Shown: positions 1 through 9,609, counted from the first letter of the stretch. The stretch is DNA of 64,000 nucleotides from Alicyclobacillus kakegawensis NBRC 103104 (GCF_001552655.1 NZ_BCRP01000005.1:1-64000), one strand, 5' to 3'. The notes: generated by a model not told the origin, from the letters alone. A program made the numbers and translations.

Positions 1-2
1 CC

Positions 3-122
3 TGTCTTGACAAAGTCGGGTTCAATACGCCCTCCAACATCCAGCTCATTCGTAAACTCTCGCAAGGCGGGGACTACACTCTAATTCTCGAGAACCACTG
101 GTCCCAAAGGGGCTTTCCGTAG
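3..122 (+). other. possible 3' end of an unrecognised gene
   Basis: An open frame enters from outside the window and reads about 39 codons to a TAG stop. The end of the peptide is fairly polar and ends in a WSQRGFP string. I recognise no family. It may be the tail of a real upstream gene or chance; the adjoining DNA is decayed transposase sequence, which argues for caution. Confidence 0.2.
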
Positions 123-199
123 TACCCCGACCGCTACGAGAATTTTATCTCAAAACTCTCCGGAGTACGGGACATCAATATACTAGGGGGCTTGAGAGA

Positions 200-605
200 C
201 CCCCACCCCAGGTAAAGATACGTGGAGCATGTCGAGATGTGGCTTCTCGGGCCAATTAAAGGCCAAAGAAGATACATCTGCGGGCTGGGGTAGACCCCAC
301 GGCCACACGAGCCAGTATGCCTCCGAGGGACGACCAACACGATTCTGCCTTGTCCTACCCTCGGGCAGAGATTCCCTGCGACTGCCTTCAGGGGCATCTT
401 CCCCCCCCACATTCAAACGTACAACATCTGGTCGCCTTCGGGGTATCGTATACCTCACAGTTCTCAGCCCCGCAAGCGGGACATGGGAATTTTGCTCCCT
501 CGTGAAAGTCTAGGCGAATGTCCAGTCTGCATTTCTTATGGGAGAATTCGACTTTCTCGACGTACACCAAGGTTCGGTGATGCTAAGCGTACGTGTGAAT
601 AGGGG
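200..605 (-). pseudogene. ISL3-family transposase N-terminal remnant
   Basis: Reading leftward from about 605, the frames give a TEPW segment, then VEKVEF, RLDIRLDFHEGAKF, a CPACG zinc-ribbon half and a VYDT stretch. That is the order seen at the amino end of ISL3-family transposases (DUF/zinc finger ahead of the DDE domain). The segments lie in different frames, so there are at least two frameshifts, one near 572 and one near 400. No DDE catalytic region follows. What remains is a non-functional fragment; terminal repeats were not found. Confidence 0.55.
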
Positions 606-861
606 TACCGCAGCATATTTGTGTTTCCATTCATGTAGGATGCAAGCGGTGCAGTCAAGGGACCGTGGAATACCGCAGCGCAACGAGGATATGCCTCGAA
701 AGCCCTTGACTGAGACAAACCCATTACAGCCTGTCTCAACTGGGAGAGCCGACCACAGGGAGGCATCTCCCTTGGTGATCTAGATGGCGAATCTCCCGAA
801 CTCAACCAGATGCTCGCTACAAGAATTGACCTCAGATATCCATTTCAACCTCGATAGAGAT

Positions 862-901
862 AAAAAAACTACGATGAGATGACCACCAGTGTGGCCACCT
901 C
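862..901 (-). terminator. Rho-independent terminator of the sugar operon
   Basis: Ten base pairs of stem (876-885 with 892-901, two G-T wobbles) close a six-base loop. On the minus strand the stem is followed by a seven-base T run at 862-868. It lies directly after the GH30 stop codon at 911, so it ends the lacI-to-GH30 transcription unit. Confidence 0.8.
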
Positions 902-910
902 ACCGCATCA

Positions 911-2281
911 TCAGTTCGAGCTATCAATCACGAGAGTTTGAATAGAATGGGCCAGCGACGTTCCGACAGCCACCTTGCCCGGTTCTGTGGTGAACCGATA
1001 TGGAATCGTCGAGTCTGTCCGGTTCATGACGACAACGACAATCGAACCGTCCGGATTCTCAAATGCTACGCATTCCAACTGATCCGTGTACACACTGCAC
1101 CCGATCCGCACAGCCCCCGGTCGAACAAACTTCGCCACATGGCCAATATAATAATAGGAAGGCTGATAGTGAAGTCGTTGATTGGCCACATCTGCGATGA
1201 TTGGTGCGTCGCAGTAGTTTTGAGCGTGATTGGGACCACCCTGTTCATCCAACACGATGTTCCAATCGACCCAACCGTTCGCCCAGTGGTTCAAGTCACC
1301 GATGATGTGATGGCCGTATCGTTCGCCCAGCGCCCAATCTCCCAACTTGACGCCACCCTCGACGCAGCCCTCTGTGAACAAGAGTTTCTTATCCGGGAAT
1401 ACGTGGTGGACAGCGTCGAGATCCCCAAAGTGGTCCCCCGAATACCAATGAAACCCAGCTCCCCAAATATATTTCGAGGCTTCCGGATCTTCATAGGCTA
1501 CCTTCGCGCGTCGGTACAGACTGTCCTTGTTATGATCCCAAATGATAATATTCACGTCTCCGAAACCTTCCGCGTCGAGCACCGGACCCAGATGGTCCCG
1601 CACGAAATCGGCTTCTTCCTGCGCAGTATAGTTGCAGGAGTCCCATGTCTGGACCGCAGCCGGCTCATTCTGAACGGTAACGCCCCAGATATCGATCCCC
1701 GCTTCGCGGTACGTCTGCAAGTACTTCGCGATGTACTGAGCCCACGTCCGCCGATATTCCGGCAAAAGCGTACCGCCATGATTCATGGTGCCCGTCGTTT
1801 TCATCCAGCCCGGCGGGCTCCATGGTGAGGCAAACAGACGAAACGTCTCGCCAGCAACTGATTTCGCATCCTGAATGAGTGGAATTAAATGCGCCCGATC
1901 CCGCTTGATATCAAACGTGGACAACGAATCGTCCCCATCTTCAACGTACGAGTAGTTCTCTAATGAAAAATCGCAGCTGTTGATATGTGTTCGGCATAAT
2001 GTATATCCCAGTCCCCGGTTGGCATCAAAGTACGCCGTCAGCACTTCAACTCTAAAATGTGGCGCCATTTTGGCCAACGTAATTGCAGCAGCTTCCGTAA
2101 ATGCACCGCCGAAACCTTCAATGGTCTGGTATTTCACATCCGGATAGATATTCAGGAATCCATTCCAACTGCTTGTATCCTCTTGAACGGTGATAGGTTC
2201 CTTCTCCGTCAACCTATCCCATGTATCTCGCGCGGTTTGAAAAACGCGAATGGTTTTGTGCGTCGAAGCTCGTGAAGTCAA
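911..2281 (-). CDS. GH30 family glycoside hydrolase (glucosylceramidase-like)
   Basis: A 456-residue retaining beta-glycosidase of family GH30, probably a beta-glucosidase, beta-1,6-glucanase or glucosylceramidase type; the exact substrate cannot be read. The TIM-barrel signatures are clear: EGFGGAFTEAA near residue 55, SPWSPPGWMK near 152, the acid/base Glu206 in QNEP, and the nucleophile Glu304 in FTEG. A beta-sandwich segment closes the protein. The start is TTG at 2281, chosen because an AGGAGG site sits seven bases upstream; the ATG at 2314 has no such site. There is no signal peptide, so it acts in the cytoplasm on imported oligosaccharide. It is the last gene of the ABC transporter operon. 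Confidence 0.85.
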   Translation of the reverse strand: MTSRASTHKTIRVFQTARDTWDRLTEKEPITVQEDTSSWNGFLNIYPDVKYQTIEGFGGAFTEAAAITLAKMAPHFRVEVLTAYFDANRGLGYTLCRTHINSCDFSLENYSYVEDGDDSLSTFDIKRDRAHLIPLIQDAKSVAGETFRLFASPWSPPGWMKTTGTMNHGGTLLPEYRRTWAQYIAKYLQTYREAGIDIWGVTVQNEPAAVQTWDSCNYTAQEEADFVRDHLGPVLDAEGFGDVNIIIWDHNKDSLYRRAKVAYEDPEASKYIWGAGFHWYSGDHFGDLDAVHHVFPDKKLLFTEGCVEGGVKLGDWALGERYGHHIIGDLNHWANGWVDWNIVLDEQGGPNHAQNYCDAPIIADVANQRLHYQPSYYYIGHVAKFVRPGAVRIGCSVYTDQLECVAFENPDGSIVVVVMNRTDSTIPYRFTTEPGKVAVGTSLAHSIQTLVIDSSN

Positions 2282-2356
2282 ATCAATTCCTCCTAGTAGA
2301 TGAGGATACAGCACATATCTGTCTTTGCCCTACAAAGACCTGATCGCCCCGTCCAA

Positions 2357-3169
2357 CTAGCGACTGAATCCTGCCGTCATGCCTGCCAACAACTGCTTGC
2401 GGCCAATAATATAAGCAATGATAAGCGGTACTGCCGATAAAATCACTGCAGCCATAATCGCTGGGACGTTCATTGTATATTGACCCTCGAAATGCTGCAA
2501 TGCGAGGGGAAGCGTCTGAAGTTTCGGATTGCTCGTAAGGACCAACGGGAACAGAAAATTGTTCCAAATTTGCACAAAGTTATAAATGCCAACAGCCATC
2601 ATCGCTGGCCTTGAAAGCGGTAGGACCAGACGGAACAATAAACCGAATGTACCGACACCGTCGATACTCATGGCTTCGTATAACTCTTTCGGAACATCTC
2701 TAATAAAGTTTACTAGAATTAAGATGGACAATGGCAAGGCGAACGCGACCGAAGGCAGAATAATCGCCCACAGCGTATCGTAAAAACCCATTTTATCGAT
2801 CAAGATGTAGAGTGGAATTATGGCAGCCTGAATGGGAATTGCAAGTCCCGCTAAGAAGAGCGTAAACGCCCGCGAACTAAACCACCCGTCGAGTCGAACA
2901 ATCGCGTAAGCGGCGAATAGGCTAAACACCAGAATCATGACAATGGAGATGATCGCAACGATGGCACTGTTTACAAAGTATCCAACAAATCCTTGTGCAA
3001 GTACGTCTTGAAAGTTCCCGAGGTATGGATGAGCCGGAGGCAACCACGGCAAGCCTGTGATATACGTTTCCTGGGTACGCAAACTCTCAAAAACCATATA
3101 CAGAATCGGATAGAGCGAGACAATCGCCCAGATAATTCCGAGTGTCGTCACAATCGTTTTGCGCAGCAA
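2357..3169 (-). CDS. carbohydrate ABC transporter permease, MalG type
   Basis: A 270-residue inner-membrane permease of the CUT1 (maltose-type) sugar importers. There are about six hydrophobic helices, and the cytoplasmic EAA loop reads EAMSIDGVGTFGLLFRLVLPLSRPA, the docking site for the ATPase. The start is TTG at 3169 behind an AAAGGGG site. It pairs with the MalF-type permease just upstream. No ATPase gene lies in the cluster, so the importer presumably uses a shared MsmX/MalK-type ATPase encoded elsewhere. Confidence 0.9.
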   Translation of the reverse strand: MLRKTIVTTLGIIWAIVSLYPILYMVFESLRTQETYITGLPWLPPAHPYLGNFQDVLAQGFVGYFVNSAIVAIISIVMILVFSLFAAYAIVRLDGWFSSRAFTLFLAGLAIPIQAAIIPLYILIDKMGFYDTLWAIILPSVAFALPLSILILVNFIRDVPKELYEAMSIDGVGTFGLLFRLVLPLSRPAMMAVGIYNFVQIWNNFLFPLVLTSNPKLQTLPLALQHFEGQYTMNVPAIMAAVILSAVPLIIAYIIGRKQLLAGMTAGFSR

Positions 3170-3280
3170 ACGATCACCCCTTTTCCAACACAGTTATCAT
3201 TGACTCGACACCTTTACATTTGTAGGTGTCGACAAGCTATCGAATCCAATATCGCTAAGAAACATCGCCAATCCGAAGAA

Positions 3281-4183
3281 TTATACACCTTCCGACTGAC
3301 TTTCCAGCTTTCTGAACCCAGTAAACTTCGTCATGACGATGGACAGGATAATGCCAATAATCGCGATGACGACCGCAAATACACTGCCATACCCTATCAT
3401 GCTTTTATTAAATGCCGTGTTGTACATGTTCACGGCCAAAACGTTCGTTTCCTCGTTCGGCCCCCCATCCGTCAAGATGTAAATGAGATCGAAGAACGTC
3501 AGAGATCCCGTCAGCATCAGAACCGTCGACGTCACGACGGTGTACTTCAACTGCGGCAAGGTGATAAACCAGAACTCTTTCCAGAAAGTCACGCCATCAA
3601 TGCGCGCCGCTTCGTAGAGCGAATCCGCAATTTGTTTCCTTCCTGCCTGGTACAGCAGGCTATGAAAGGGAATGTATTGCCAGGATACAATCGCGACAAG
3701 CGTCCACAGAACTAGGCCAGGCCTTGTTGAACCGAGCCAGTTTGCCGCGAGAAACTTCAGGTGGATTGCGTTGAGCAGTGTGTTGACCAGGCCAAAGTTG
3801 GGATCAAGTATGTAAGACCACAATAGTCCCACCGCCACCGACGAAAAGAGCAGCGGCAGAAAATAGATGACACCCATCCAACTCCGGTGGCGTTGCTTCC
3901 CCGCCAAATAAATACCCACCATGAGAGAAAGCGGCGTCTGAATGACCCACGTCAAAATCATCACTTCAAAGGTGAGCAAAATCGAGTGCCAGGCTGAGCT
4001 GTCCTTGACAAATTGAACCCAGTTTGAAAGCCCTACGAATGTTTGATGACCAATTCCGTTCCAATTGACCAAACTCAGATAAACCGCGCCAAGCATCGGT
4101 ACAATCCCGAAGACAATAAACAGAATGAGGGAGGGCGCCAAAAGGAGGATAGCAATTCTCTGCGTTCGTTTTTTCCTCGGCAC
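3281..4183 (-). CDS. carbohydrate ABC transporter permease, MalF type
   Basis: A 300-residue permease with six predicted helices; the first follows a basic amino end (PRKKRTQR). The EAA loop is EAARIDGVTFWKEFWFITLPQLK near residue 210. The start is GTG at 4183, eight bases behind an AAGGAGG site. It forms the channel with the MalG-type protein 111 bases downstream and receives sugar from the lipoprotein encoded upstream. Confidence 0.9.
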   Translation of the reverse strand: MPRKKRTQRIAILLLAPSLILFIVFGIVPMLGAVYLSLVNWNGIGHQTFVGLSNWVQFVKDSSAWHSILLTFEVMILTWVIQTPLSLMVGIYLAGKQRHRSWMGVIYFLPLLFSSVAVGLLWSYILDPNFGLVNTLLNAIHLKFLAANWLGSTRPGLVLWTLVAIVSWQYIPFHSLLYQAGRKQIADSLYEAARIDGVTFWKEFWFITLPQLKYTVVTSTVLMLTGSLTFFDLIYILTDGGPNEETNVLAVNMYNTAFNKSMIGYGSVFAVVIAIIGIILSIVMTKFTGFRKLESQSEGV

Positions 4184-4341
4184 ATCAACGACCTCCTTAA
4201 TCGTGCTCTATTCTCAGTTGCGTCATTACCCACCCAAATAAGCAGGAAAACCATAAAACACGCGAAGTGATTTGCCGCCCATCAATGGACGCGATAGGCG
4301 ACAAATCAGTTCTACTGGAACCTCATTTGAAGAAGCGCAGC

Positions 4342-5712
4342 TTACGACTTCGGGATTGCCGCATTCATGCTCTTCACGAACTGTTGCGGTGTCATCTTCA
4401 AAACGAACACGCTGTTGAGATCCTTCAGCAAGGTCTGCGCTTCAGACGGCGGCAACAATTGGTCCCAACCGGTCACAAACACAGGTGCTTTTTCAGCCTT
4501 GTTGTACACATAGGTGAGGAAATTGGAGTCCGGAACATTCTTGAAGTCGCCTGCAAGTCCTTTGACCGGCGGAATGACGCCGTTTTGAATCTCGGTTTTG
4601 ATCTCGTAACTGTTCAGTGGAACATCCTTCAAATACTCTTCAGCGCCGCTAATATCTTTGCTGCTGGAGGACACCGAATAGTAGGTCGATATGTTGCCCA
4701 TCAAGTCATTCGGGTTGCCCTTGCCGCCAGGAACTTTCGGGAACGTGGTCCAACCCAAATCTTGCGATGTAAATTGAGGAGCAGACGACTTCAACGATGG
4801 AAAGATCCAGGAACCCTGAAGCAACATCGCGGCTTTACCGGAATACAGAAGCGCCTGATCTTCATTGCTGTCGGCACTGACACCTGCATAACCGTTTTCA
4901 AATCCGCCAGCCCGAATCAGCTGCTGAATCATTTGGATAGCCTTGGCCACAGCCGGATTGCTCCACGCATTCGGCTTATTGTTGATGATGTTGTTGAACA
5001 CTGACGGTCCACCGATTCGATCCGTTAGATACATGAGCCACAGAAGGTCTGGCCACTGATCGCGTGCCCCGAGCGAGATCGGCGCGATACCATTCGCTTT
5101 CAAGGTCTTCACGTCAGACAACAATTGAGGCCAGGTTGTCGGTACAGGCAAGTGATACTTTCGGAAGATGGCCTTGTTGTAGAAGAGAAGCTCTGGTTGC
5201 GTACCGGCGCCTTCAGGCACACCGTACACATGGCCATTGAACGTCACGTTACCCCAGACGCCGGGGAAGAACTTGTTCTTGTAAGATGGATTTGCTTTCA
5301 AGAACGAGTCAAGATTGACAACTTTATGAGCGTCCACATAGGTTTTGAGCGTGCCACCACCCCAGCTGAAAATGATATCTGGCGGGTTGTTTGCGCCCAT
5401 CGCAATCTGAATCTTTTGCTTGTACGCGTTGTCGTTATAGAACTGAATTTTTGCGGTGACTTGTTTCTGTGACTTGTTGAAGTTATCCGTAGCCGTTTGC
5501 ATCATGTTTTGCATGGTGCCACTTTCGGAATCCCAAATAGTGATGGTATGGCTTGTAGATGAACTCGCACTGCCGCCATTCGATCCGTTTGAGCTCTGTG
5601 TGTTGCTGTTGCTGCCTGCGTTACTGGTGTTTCCGCCCGTACCGCAACCAGCGACCAACCCAGTAAAGGTGAGTGCCAGCGCCGTCGTTACCAATGCACT
5701 TTTCTTCAGCAT
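4342..5712 (-). CDS. sugar ABC transporter substrate-binding lipoprotein
   Basis: A 456-residue extracellular binding protein of the SBP_bac_1 type. It has a lipoprotein signal with lipobox LVAGC (Cys23), then a low-complexity Ser/Asn/Gly linker of about 30 residues, then the ligand-binding lobes (TITIWDSESG start, YGVPEG, LLFYNKAIF motifs typical of CUT1 proteins). The linker is usual for Gram-positive membrane-anchored binding proteins. It is the first structural gene after the regulator and sits behind the predicted operator. Co-transcription with GH30 suggests a beta-glucoside oligosaccharide as ligand; this is inference. Confidence 0.9.
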   Translation of the reverse strand: MLKKSALVTTALALTFTGLVAGCGTGGNTSNAGSNSNTQSSNGSNGGSASSSTSHTITIWDSESGTMQNMMQTATDNFNKSQKQVTAKIQFYNDNAYKQKIQIAMGANNPPDIIFSWGGGTLKTYVDAHKVVNLDSFLKANPSYKNKFFPGVWGNVTFNGHVYGVPEGAGTQPELLFYNKAIFRKYHLPVPTTWPQLLSDVKTLKANGIAPISLGARDQWPDLLWLMYLTDRIGGPSVFNNIINNKPNAWSNPAVAKAIQMIQQLIRAGGFENGYAGVSADSNEDQALLYSGKAAMLLQGSWIFPSLKSSAPQFTSQDLGWTTFPKVPGGKGNPNDLMGNISTYYSVSSSSKDISGAEEYLKDVPLNSYEIKTEIQNGVIPPVKGLAGDFKNVPDSNFLTYVYNKAEKAPVFVTGWDQLLPPSEAQTLLKDLNSVFVLKMTPQQFVKSMNAAIPKS

Positions 5713-5733
5713 AAAGTGTACCCCCCTTGTGTT

Positions 5734-5753
5734 TTGCTATAACGTTTAAGCAA
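5734..5753. promoter_or_regulatory. LacI-family operator
   Basis: A 20-base imperfect palindrome with central CG, TTGCTATAACGTTTAAGCAA; half-sites match at 8 of 10 positions. The form is typical of LacI/GalR operators. It lies between lacI and the binding-protein gene, about 22 bases before the latter's ATG, where a bound repressor would block transcription. The matching regulator gene is adjacent. Confidence 0.7.
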
Positions 5754-5795
5754 TATCTGTGAAAGAGTTTACAATACTTCTTATTAAGAACGCAA

Positions 5796-6806
5796 CTACC
5801 GAGGAGACGATATTGAGCCCCGGACGATAAATTTAACAGGCAAAATAATTGGCTTGGTGTAATCACGGCCCTCCAGCTTAGAAATCAGCATGCTCGCCGC
5901 ATGTCGACCCAATTGGTAGATATCGTGCCGAACCGTCGCAATCGGGGGGGTGACGTATCTCGAAAATGGGGCGTCATCAAAACCGACAACGGAGACATCT
6001 TCCGGAACAGACATTCCAATGCTCTGTAGATATTCGATAACACCGAGCGCCATCACGTCGGTCGAGGCCAAGATCGCGGTGGGCTTTTCAGAAGCGGCTC
6101 GCATAATACGACGGGCTGCCATCCGTCCACCCTGTCGACTGTTCTCCCCTGTGCCGACATCGGTAGCCTCACAGATCAGCCCCATCTTGCGCTGGATATC
6201 CCGAAATATAGAATAGCGCTCATACACGTATTCGTAAGCAAGCGGCCCAAGTGCATAGCCAATCCTTCGGTGACCCAGTCGCGCTAAATACTTAATTGCT
6301 TCTTCCAGACCTCTTCTCGTGTCGGAGACTACATAATCTTCAAGCTCGTTCTCAGCGCCCCTGGCCAATGAAACGAATGGGACGTTCGCGCGCTGAAAAA
6401 ATGACACATACTCGTCCTTTACTTTCACTTCCGTGAGAACCAGCCCATCGATCCGGTTCCGCACTGTCTCATTCAACCCATCCGCGTAGATGATGGAGAC
6501 GACATAGCCGTGTTCGAGCGCGATCTCAGTCAATCCACGAAGAAGTTCGGAAAAGTAGGGGTCGAGGAACGCACGCGGTGACGCTGGAATAAACAACCCG
6601 ATTGTGTACGAGCGATTTTTGACCAACGCCCGCGCGAACATATTCGGCGTGTAATTCAGCTGTTTGGCCGCCGCGAGAATGCGCTTTTTCGTATCCTCAC
6701 TAAACCGGTTGTTTCCGTTCAAAACGTTGGAAACGGTTGCAGGTGTCACCCCGACAATCTTTGCAATGTCTTTAATTGTGGCTTTACGGGACACCACCAA
6801 GCACAC
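5796..6806 (-). CDS. LacI-family transcriptional regulator
   Basis: A repressor of about 333-336 residues. The amino end carries the LacI helix-turn-helix and hinge (IKDIAKIVGVTPATVSNVLNG, then YTPNMFARAL), and the rest is a periplasmic-binding-like effector domain ending in a dimer interface. The longest frame starts with GTG at 6806, but the GAAAGGG site overlaps that codon, so GTG at 6797 or 6794 is more likely. It precedes the sugar operon on the same strand and probably represses it through the palindrome at 5734. The sugar effector is unknown. Confidence 0.9.
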   Translation of the reverse strand: MCLVVSRKATIKDIAKIVGVTPATVSNVLNGNNRFSEDTKKRILAAAKQLNYTPNMFARALVKNRSYTIGLFIPASPRAFLDPYFSELLRGLTEIALEHGYVVSIIYADGLNETVRNRIDGLVLTEVKVKDEYVSFFQRANVPFVSLARGAENELEDYVVSDTRRGLEEAIKYLARLGHRRIGYALGPLAYEYVYERYSIFRDIQRKMGLICEATDVGTGENSRQGGRMAARRIMRAASEKPTAILASTDVMALGVIEYLQSIGMSVPEDVSVVGFDDAPFSRYVTPPIATVRHDIYQLGRHAASMLISKLEGRDYTKPIILPVKFIVRGSISSPR

Positions 6807-6935
6807 CCTTTCGATATGAAGAGTCAGGATATAATTTTAGATATAATTTGGGAGTAATTCTATATGGACTTTCTAGAGTCCTCCTTACACGGGGGTTAAG
6901 ACCAAGTCAGACTCGGTGTAAAGGGGATGATTTTC

Positions 6936-7271
6936 ATGAAGCGAAGGAAGTATGATAAGGCCTTCAAAGTTTCAGCAGTCCAACAGGTATTGGAGGAAGG
7001 CAAGAAGGTCTCTCATGTTGCCAAGGCGCTTGGGATTCTTCCTACTATGCTCAACCGATGGGGTTACGAGTACCAAACTCATGGTGAGGACGCGCTTTCC
7101 GGAAATGGCGCACCAATTCGCAATGCGGATTGGGAAATCCAGCGTCTGCAAAAGCGGCTTGAAGAACTGGAGACGGAGAACGAGATCCTAAAAAAATTTC
7201 AGGCATACTGGAAGGGGGTAGAGAGGTCAAGTACCGATTCATCTGGGAAAACGCACAAACCTACGAAGTGA
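6936..7271 (+). CDS. IS3-family transposase OrfA (helix-turn-helix)
   Basis: A 111-residue DNA-binding subunit: HTH_8-type fold at residues 5-55 (KYDKAFKVSAV, VSHVAKALGI) followed by a leucine-zipper coiled coil (LQKRLEELETENEILKK). An A7 run at 7190-7196 is the expected slippery site; a -1 shift there joins ENEILKK to ISGILEGGREVKYRF, the start of the OrfB frame. The start is ATG at 6936, nine bases behind AAGGGG. This reading frame is intact, but its partner is not, so transposition is unlikely. Confidence 0.75.
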   Translation: MKRRKYDKAFKVSAVQQVLEEGKKVSHVAKALGILPTMLNRWGYEYQTHGEDALSGNGAPIRNADWEIQRLQKRLEELETENEILKKFQAYWKGVERSSTDSSGKTHKPTK

Positions 7272-8095
7272 AGGTGATGTATCGCCTGTTGCGGGTCAGC
7301 CGGTAAGCCTACTACGATTGGTGCAAGCGCCGCAAGAGCCAACGACAAATCGACAGCGAGCTGCTCATGGACGCCATACGCGAGGTATACCGTGAATTCA
7401 AAGGCCGCTATGGAAGCCCGCGCATCGCGCTGGAACTTTGTAAGCGAGGCATCTTCACGAGCAAGAACCATGTGGCTCGGCACATGCAACGGATGGGCCT
7501 TGTGGCCCTGCCGTGGCGACGCAAACATCGCCTGGGGCGCGAGCCGTCAGGCGAATTGTGGAGAATCTGGTTCAACGAGCTTTTGCCGCTGAGACCAAAA
7601 ACGTGTTATGGGTAGGAGACATCACCTACATTCGACTACAGCACGGTTCCTGTACCTGGCCACTTACATTGATGTCTTTTCGCGAAAGGTTGTCGGGTGG
7701 GCGATGAAAACCCGCATGACTGAGCAGCTTGTCATTGACGCGTTCCTGCGAGCCATAGGCCGGGAACAGCCACCGGCAGGGTTGATCGTCCATGCAGACC
7801 GAGGATCGCAATATACGAGCCGGCGCTATCAAGAAACCGTGAAGCGTCATGGCGGTGTCATCATGTCCCGCCCGGGAGATCCGTACGATAACGCAGTGAT
7901 GGAGGCCTTTTATAAGACATTGAAGGCGGAACTCCTGCCCGGCGGGAAATTTGTGAGTGTCCGGGAAGCAGAGAATGCGGTGTTCGAGTACATCGAATGT
8001 TTTACAACAGCAAACGGATGCATTCTGCTCTGGGCTATCTTACGGCGAAGCAATACGAACACTGCCATACGTCAAACATGTCCGTCGTTTTTGTC
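7182..8095 (+). pseudogene. IS3-family transposase OrfB, disrupted
   Basis: Integrase core (rve/DDE) of an IS150-type transposase. Recognisable parts are VKYRFIWENAQTYEVKVMYRLL, HVARHMQRMGL, NVLWVGDITYI, YLATYIDVFSRKVVGWAM and HADRGSQYTS. The frame has a TAA at 7304-7306 and shifts near 7556, 7645 and 8002; the true carboxyl end (SALGYLTAKQYE) is in another frame. Several independent lesions mean long-standing decay. Confidence 0.8.
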
Positions 8096-8194
8096 TTAAC
8101 CTCGTGGCAAGGAAACTAGGGGAAGTCCAGGAAGGGTAGTCATTTGGTACGATGGGTTATGCCCCTTTGTCGAGGTTGGACGTGTTTAAAGTCG

Positions 8195-8499
8195 TTGTGA
8201 GAACAGGCATTGGCCGCGACTGGGTGTGTCAATCCAACGATTGAATTTTCCAGTATAGAGGTGATAAAGGAGTTCGCCATCACGGGCCTCGGTATGACCT
8301 TGTTACCCGCGATGGCCGTAAAGTCAGAGGTGAAAAGCGACCTGCTCCGATCGCTTGTCTGGCGTGGTCCCGAGTTCCCGGTGGTTACACAAATGCGCTG
8401 GTAAGGACAAAATGGCTTACGCCTGCCCAAAGTGCCTTCATGGATTTTACAAGAGAAGTCCTGCTAGACTACGGCAGCACATTTCCTGCCGCGCGGTAA
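8195..8499 (+). pseudogene. LysR-family regulator, C-terminal remnant
   Basis: The frame reads EQALAATG, then IEVIKEFAITGLGMTLLPAMAV, a hallmark of the LysR substrate-binding domain, then WRGPEFPVVTQMRW. One base is lost near 8402; the shifted frame goes on with WLTPAQSAFMDFTREVLL to a TAA at 8497. The DNA-binding amino half is gone; the IS3 end lies about 80 bases upstream. Its last bases overlap the end of the aldo/keto reductase gene tail to tail. Confidence 0.65.
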
Positions 8500-9386
8500 A
8501 TCTCGTACCACTCTTCGCGCGTTAGATATATATCGCTTGCCTTACAGCAGTCCCTCAACCGCTGTATATTCATCGTGCCAATGACGGGCTGCATCTTTGC
8601 GGGATGGCGCAACAGCCACGCAATCGCAATGGTCGTGTTGCTCACGTCATACTTCTTGGCGATCTCGTCAATCTTCTGGTTCAATTCCGGGAACTTGTCA
8701 TTGCCGAGGAACACGCCTTCGAAGAAGCCGTATTGGAAAGGCGCCCAGGGTTGGATGGTGATGTCGTGAAGCCGGCAATAATCGAGCACACTGCCGTCCC
8801 GGTCGACCGCTGCATCGTTCTCCATATTCACATTGATGCCATTCGAGATCATGGTGGCGTTCGTGATGCTCAGTTGCAGTTGGTTGGCCACGATAGGCTG
8901 CTGTACCCATCTTTTCAGCAATTCAATCTGCATCGGTTTCTGATTGGACACACCGAAGTACCGCACTTTTCCCGAACTCTCGAGAATGTCGAACGCCTCG
9001 GCCACCTCTTCCGGCTCGACCAGCGCATCCGGACGGTGCAGCAACAGGACGTCCAGATAATCGGTCTTCAGCCGCTTCAGGCTTCCGTTGACCGCTTCCA
9101 GGATATGCTCTTTCGAGAAATCGAACATGCCCTTGCGAATGCCGCACTTGGACTGCAGGATAACCTTTTCCCGCACGTCGTCGTTCATATGGATGGCTTC
9201 CGCAAAGATCTCCTCGCACGCACCGCCGCCGTAGATATCCGCGTGATCGAAGAAATTCGCGCCTTCTTCCAACGCGGTTTGGACAAAACGCTCGGCTTCG
9301 GCCTTATTCAGCGATTGAATGCGCATACACCCGACGGCGACGACCGGCACCTCTAAGGTGCTGGTTCCAAGTTTCATGGTTCTCAC
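8469..9386 (-). CDS. aldo/keto reductase
   Basis: A 305-residue NADP-dependent oxidoreductase of the aldo/keto reductase superfamily, YdhF-like. The catalytic tetrad is visible: Asp and Tyr in DHADIYGGG near residue 50, Lys in LQSKCG near 80 and His in LLLHRPD near 117. A cofactor-binding segment PVIGTMNIQRL lies near the end. The start is GTG at 9386 behind AGGAGG. The length is normal for the family. The substrate is unknown; the LysR remnant beside it may once have been a neighbour regulator. Confidence 0.85.
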   Translation of the reverse strand: MRTMKLGTSTLEVPVVAVGCMRIQSLNKAEAERFVQTALEEGANFFDHADIYGGGACEEIFAEAIHMNDDVREKVILQSKCGIRKGMFDFSKEHILEAVNGSLKRLKTDYLDVLLLHRPDALVEPEEVAEAFDILESSGKVRYFGVSNQKPMQIELLKRWVQQPIVANQLQLSITNATMISNGINVNMENDAAVDRDGSVLDYCRLHDITIQPWAPFQYGFFEGVFLGNDKFPELNQKIDEIAKKYDVSNTTIAIAWLLRHPAKMQPVIGTMNIQRLRDCCKASDIYLTREEWYEIYRAAGNVLP

Positions 9387-9609
9387 GGTTTGTCTCCTCC
9401 TTTAAGTGCATGTCAAGTGCATGTCCGAAAAGAGGTTAGGCACCACAGGCATAAGTTTCGCTAAGCGCTAAAGAACTAAGCTCGACTTTATAAGACCCCA
9501 GCAGTGCGAGGAAGCTAGCCCAAAATGCGTACTGGGCCTGGTCCCCAGTGGGGACTGTTCAGGCCGGGCGATAGCCCCGGAAGTTCTAACCCCCTCTGGG
9601 ACAACCTCT

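Larger units (their letters stand above)
6873..8118 (+). mobile_element. decayed IS3-family (IS150-type) insertion sequence
   Basis: The element is bounded by imperfect inverted repeats: 6883-6902 and 8093-8112 match at 15 of 20 positions and share the inner TTAAGAC; CTAG lies just outside each. Between them are orfA and a broken orfB in the usual IS3 arrangement. Total length is about 1.2 kb. I could not define a target duplication. It lies directly beside a LysR gene fragment, which its insertion or a later deletion may have truncated. Confidence 0.75.
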
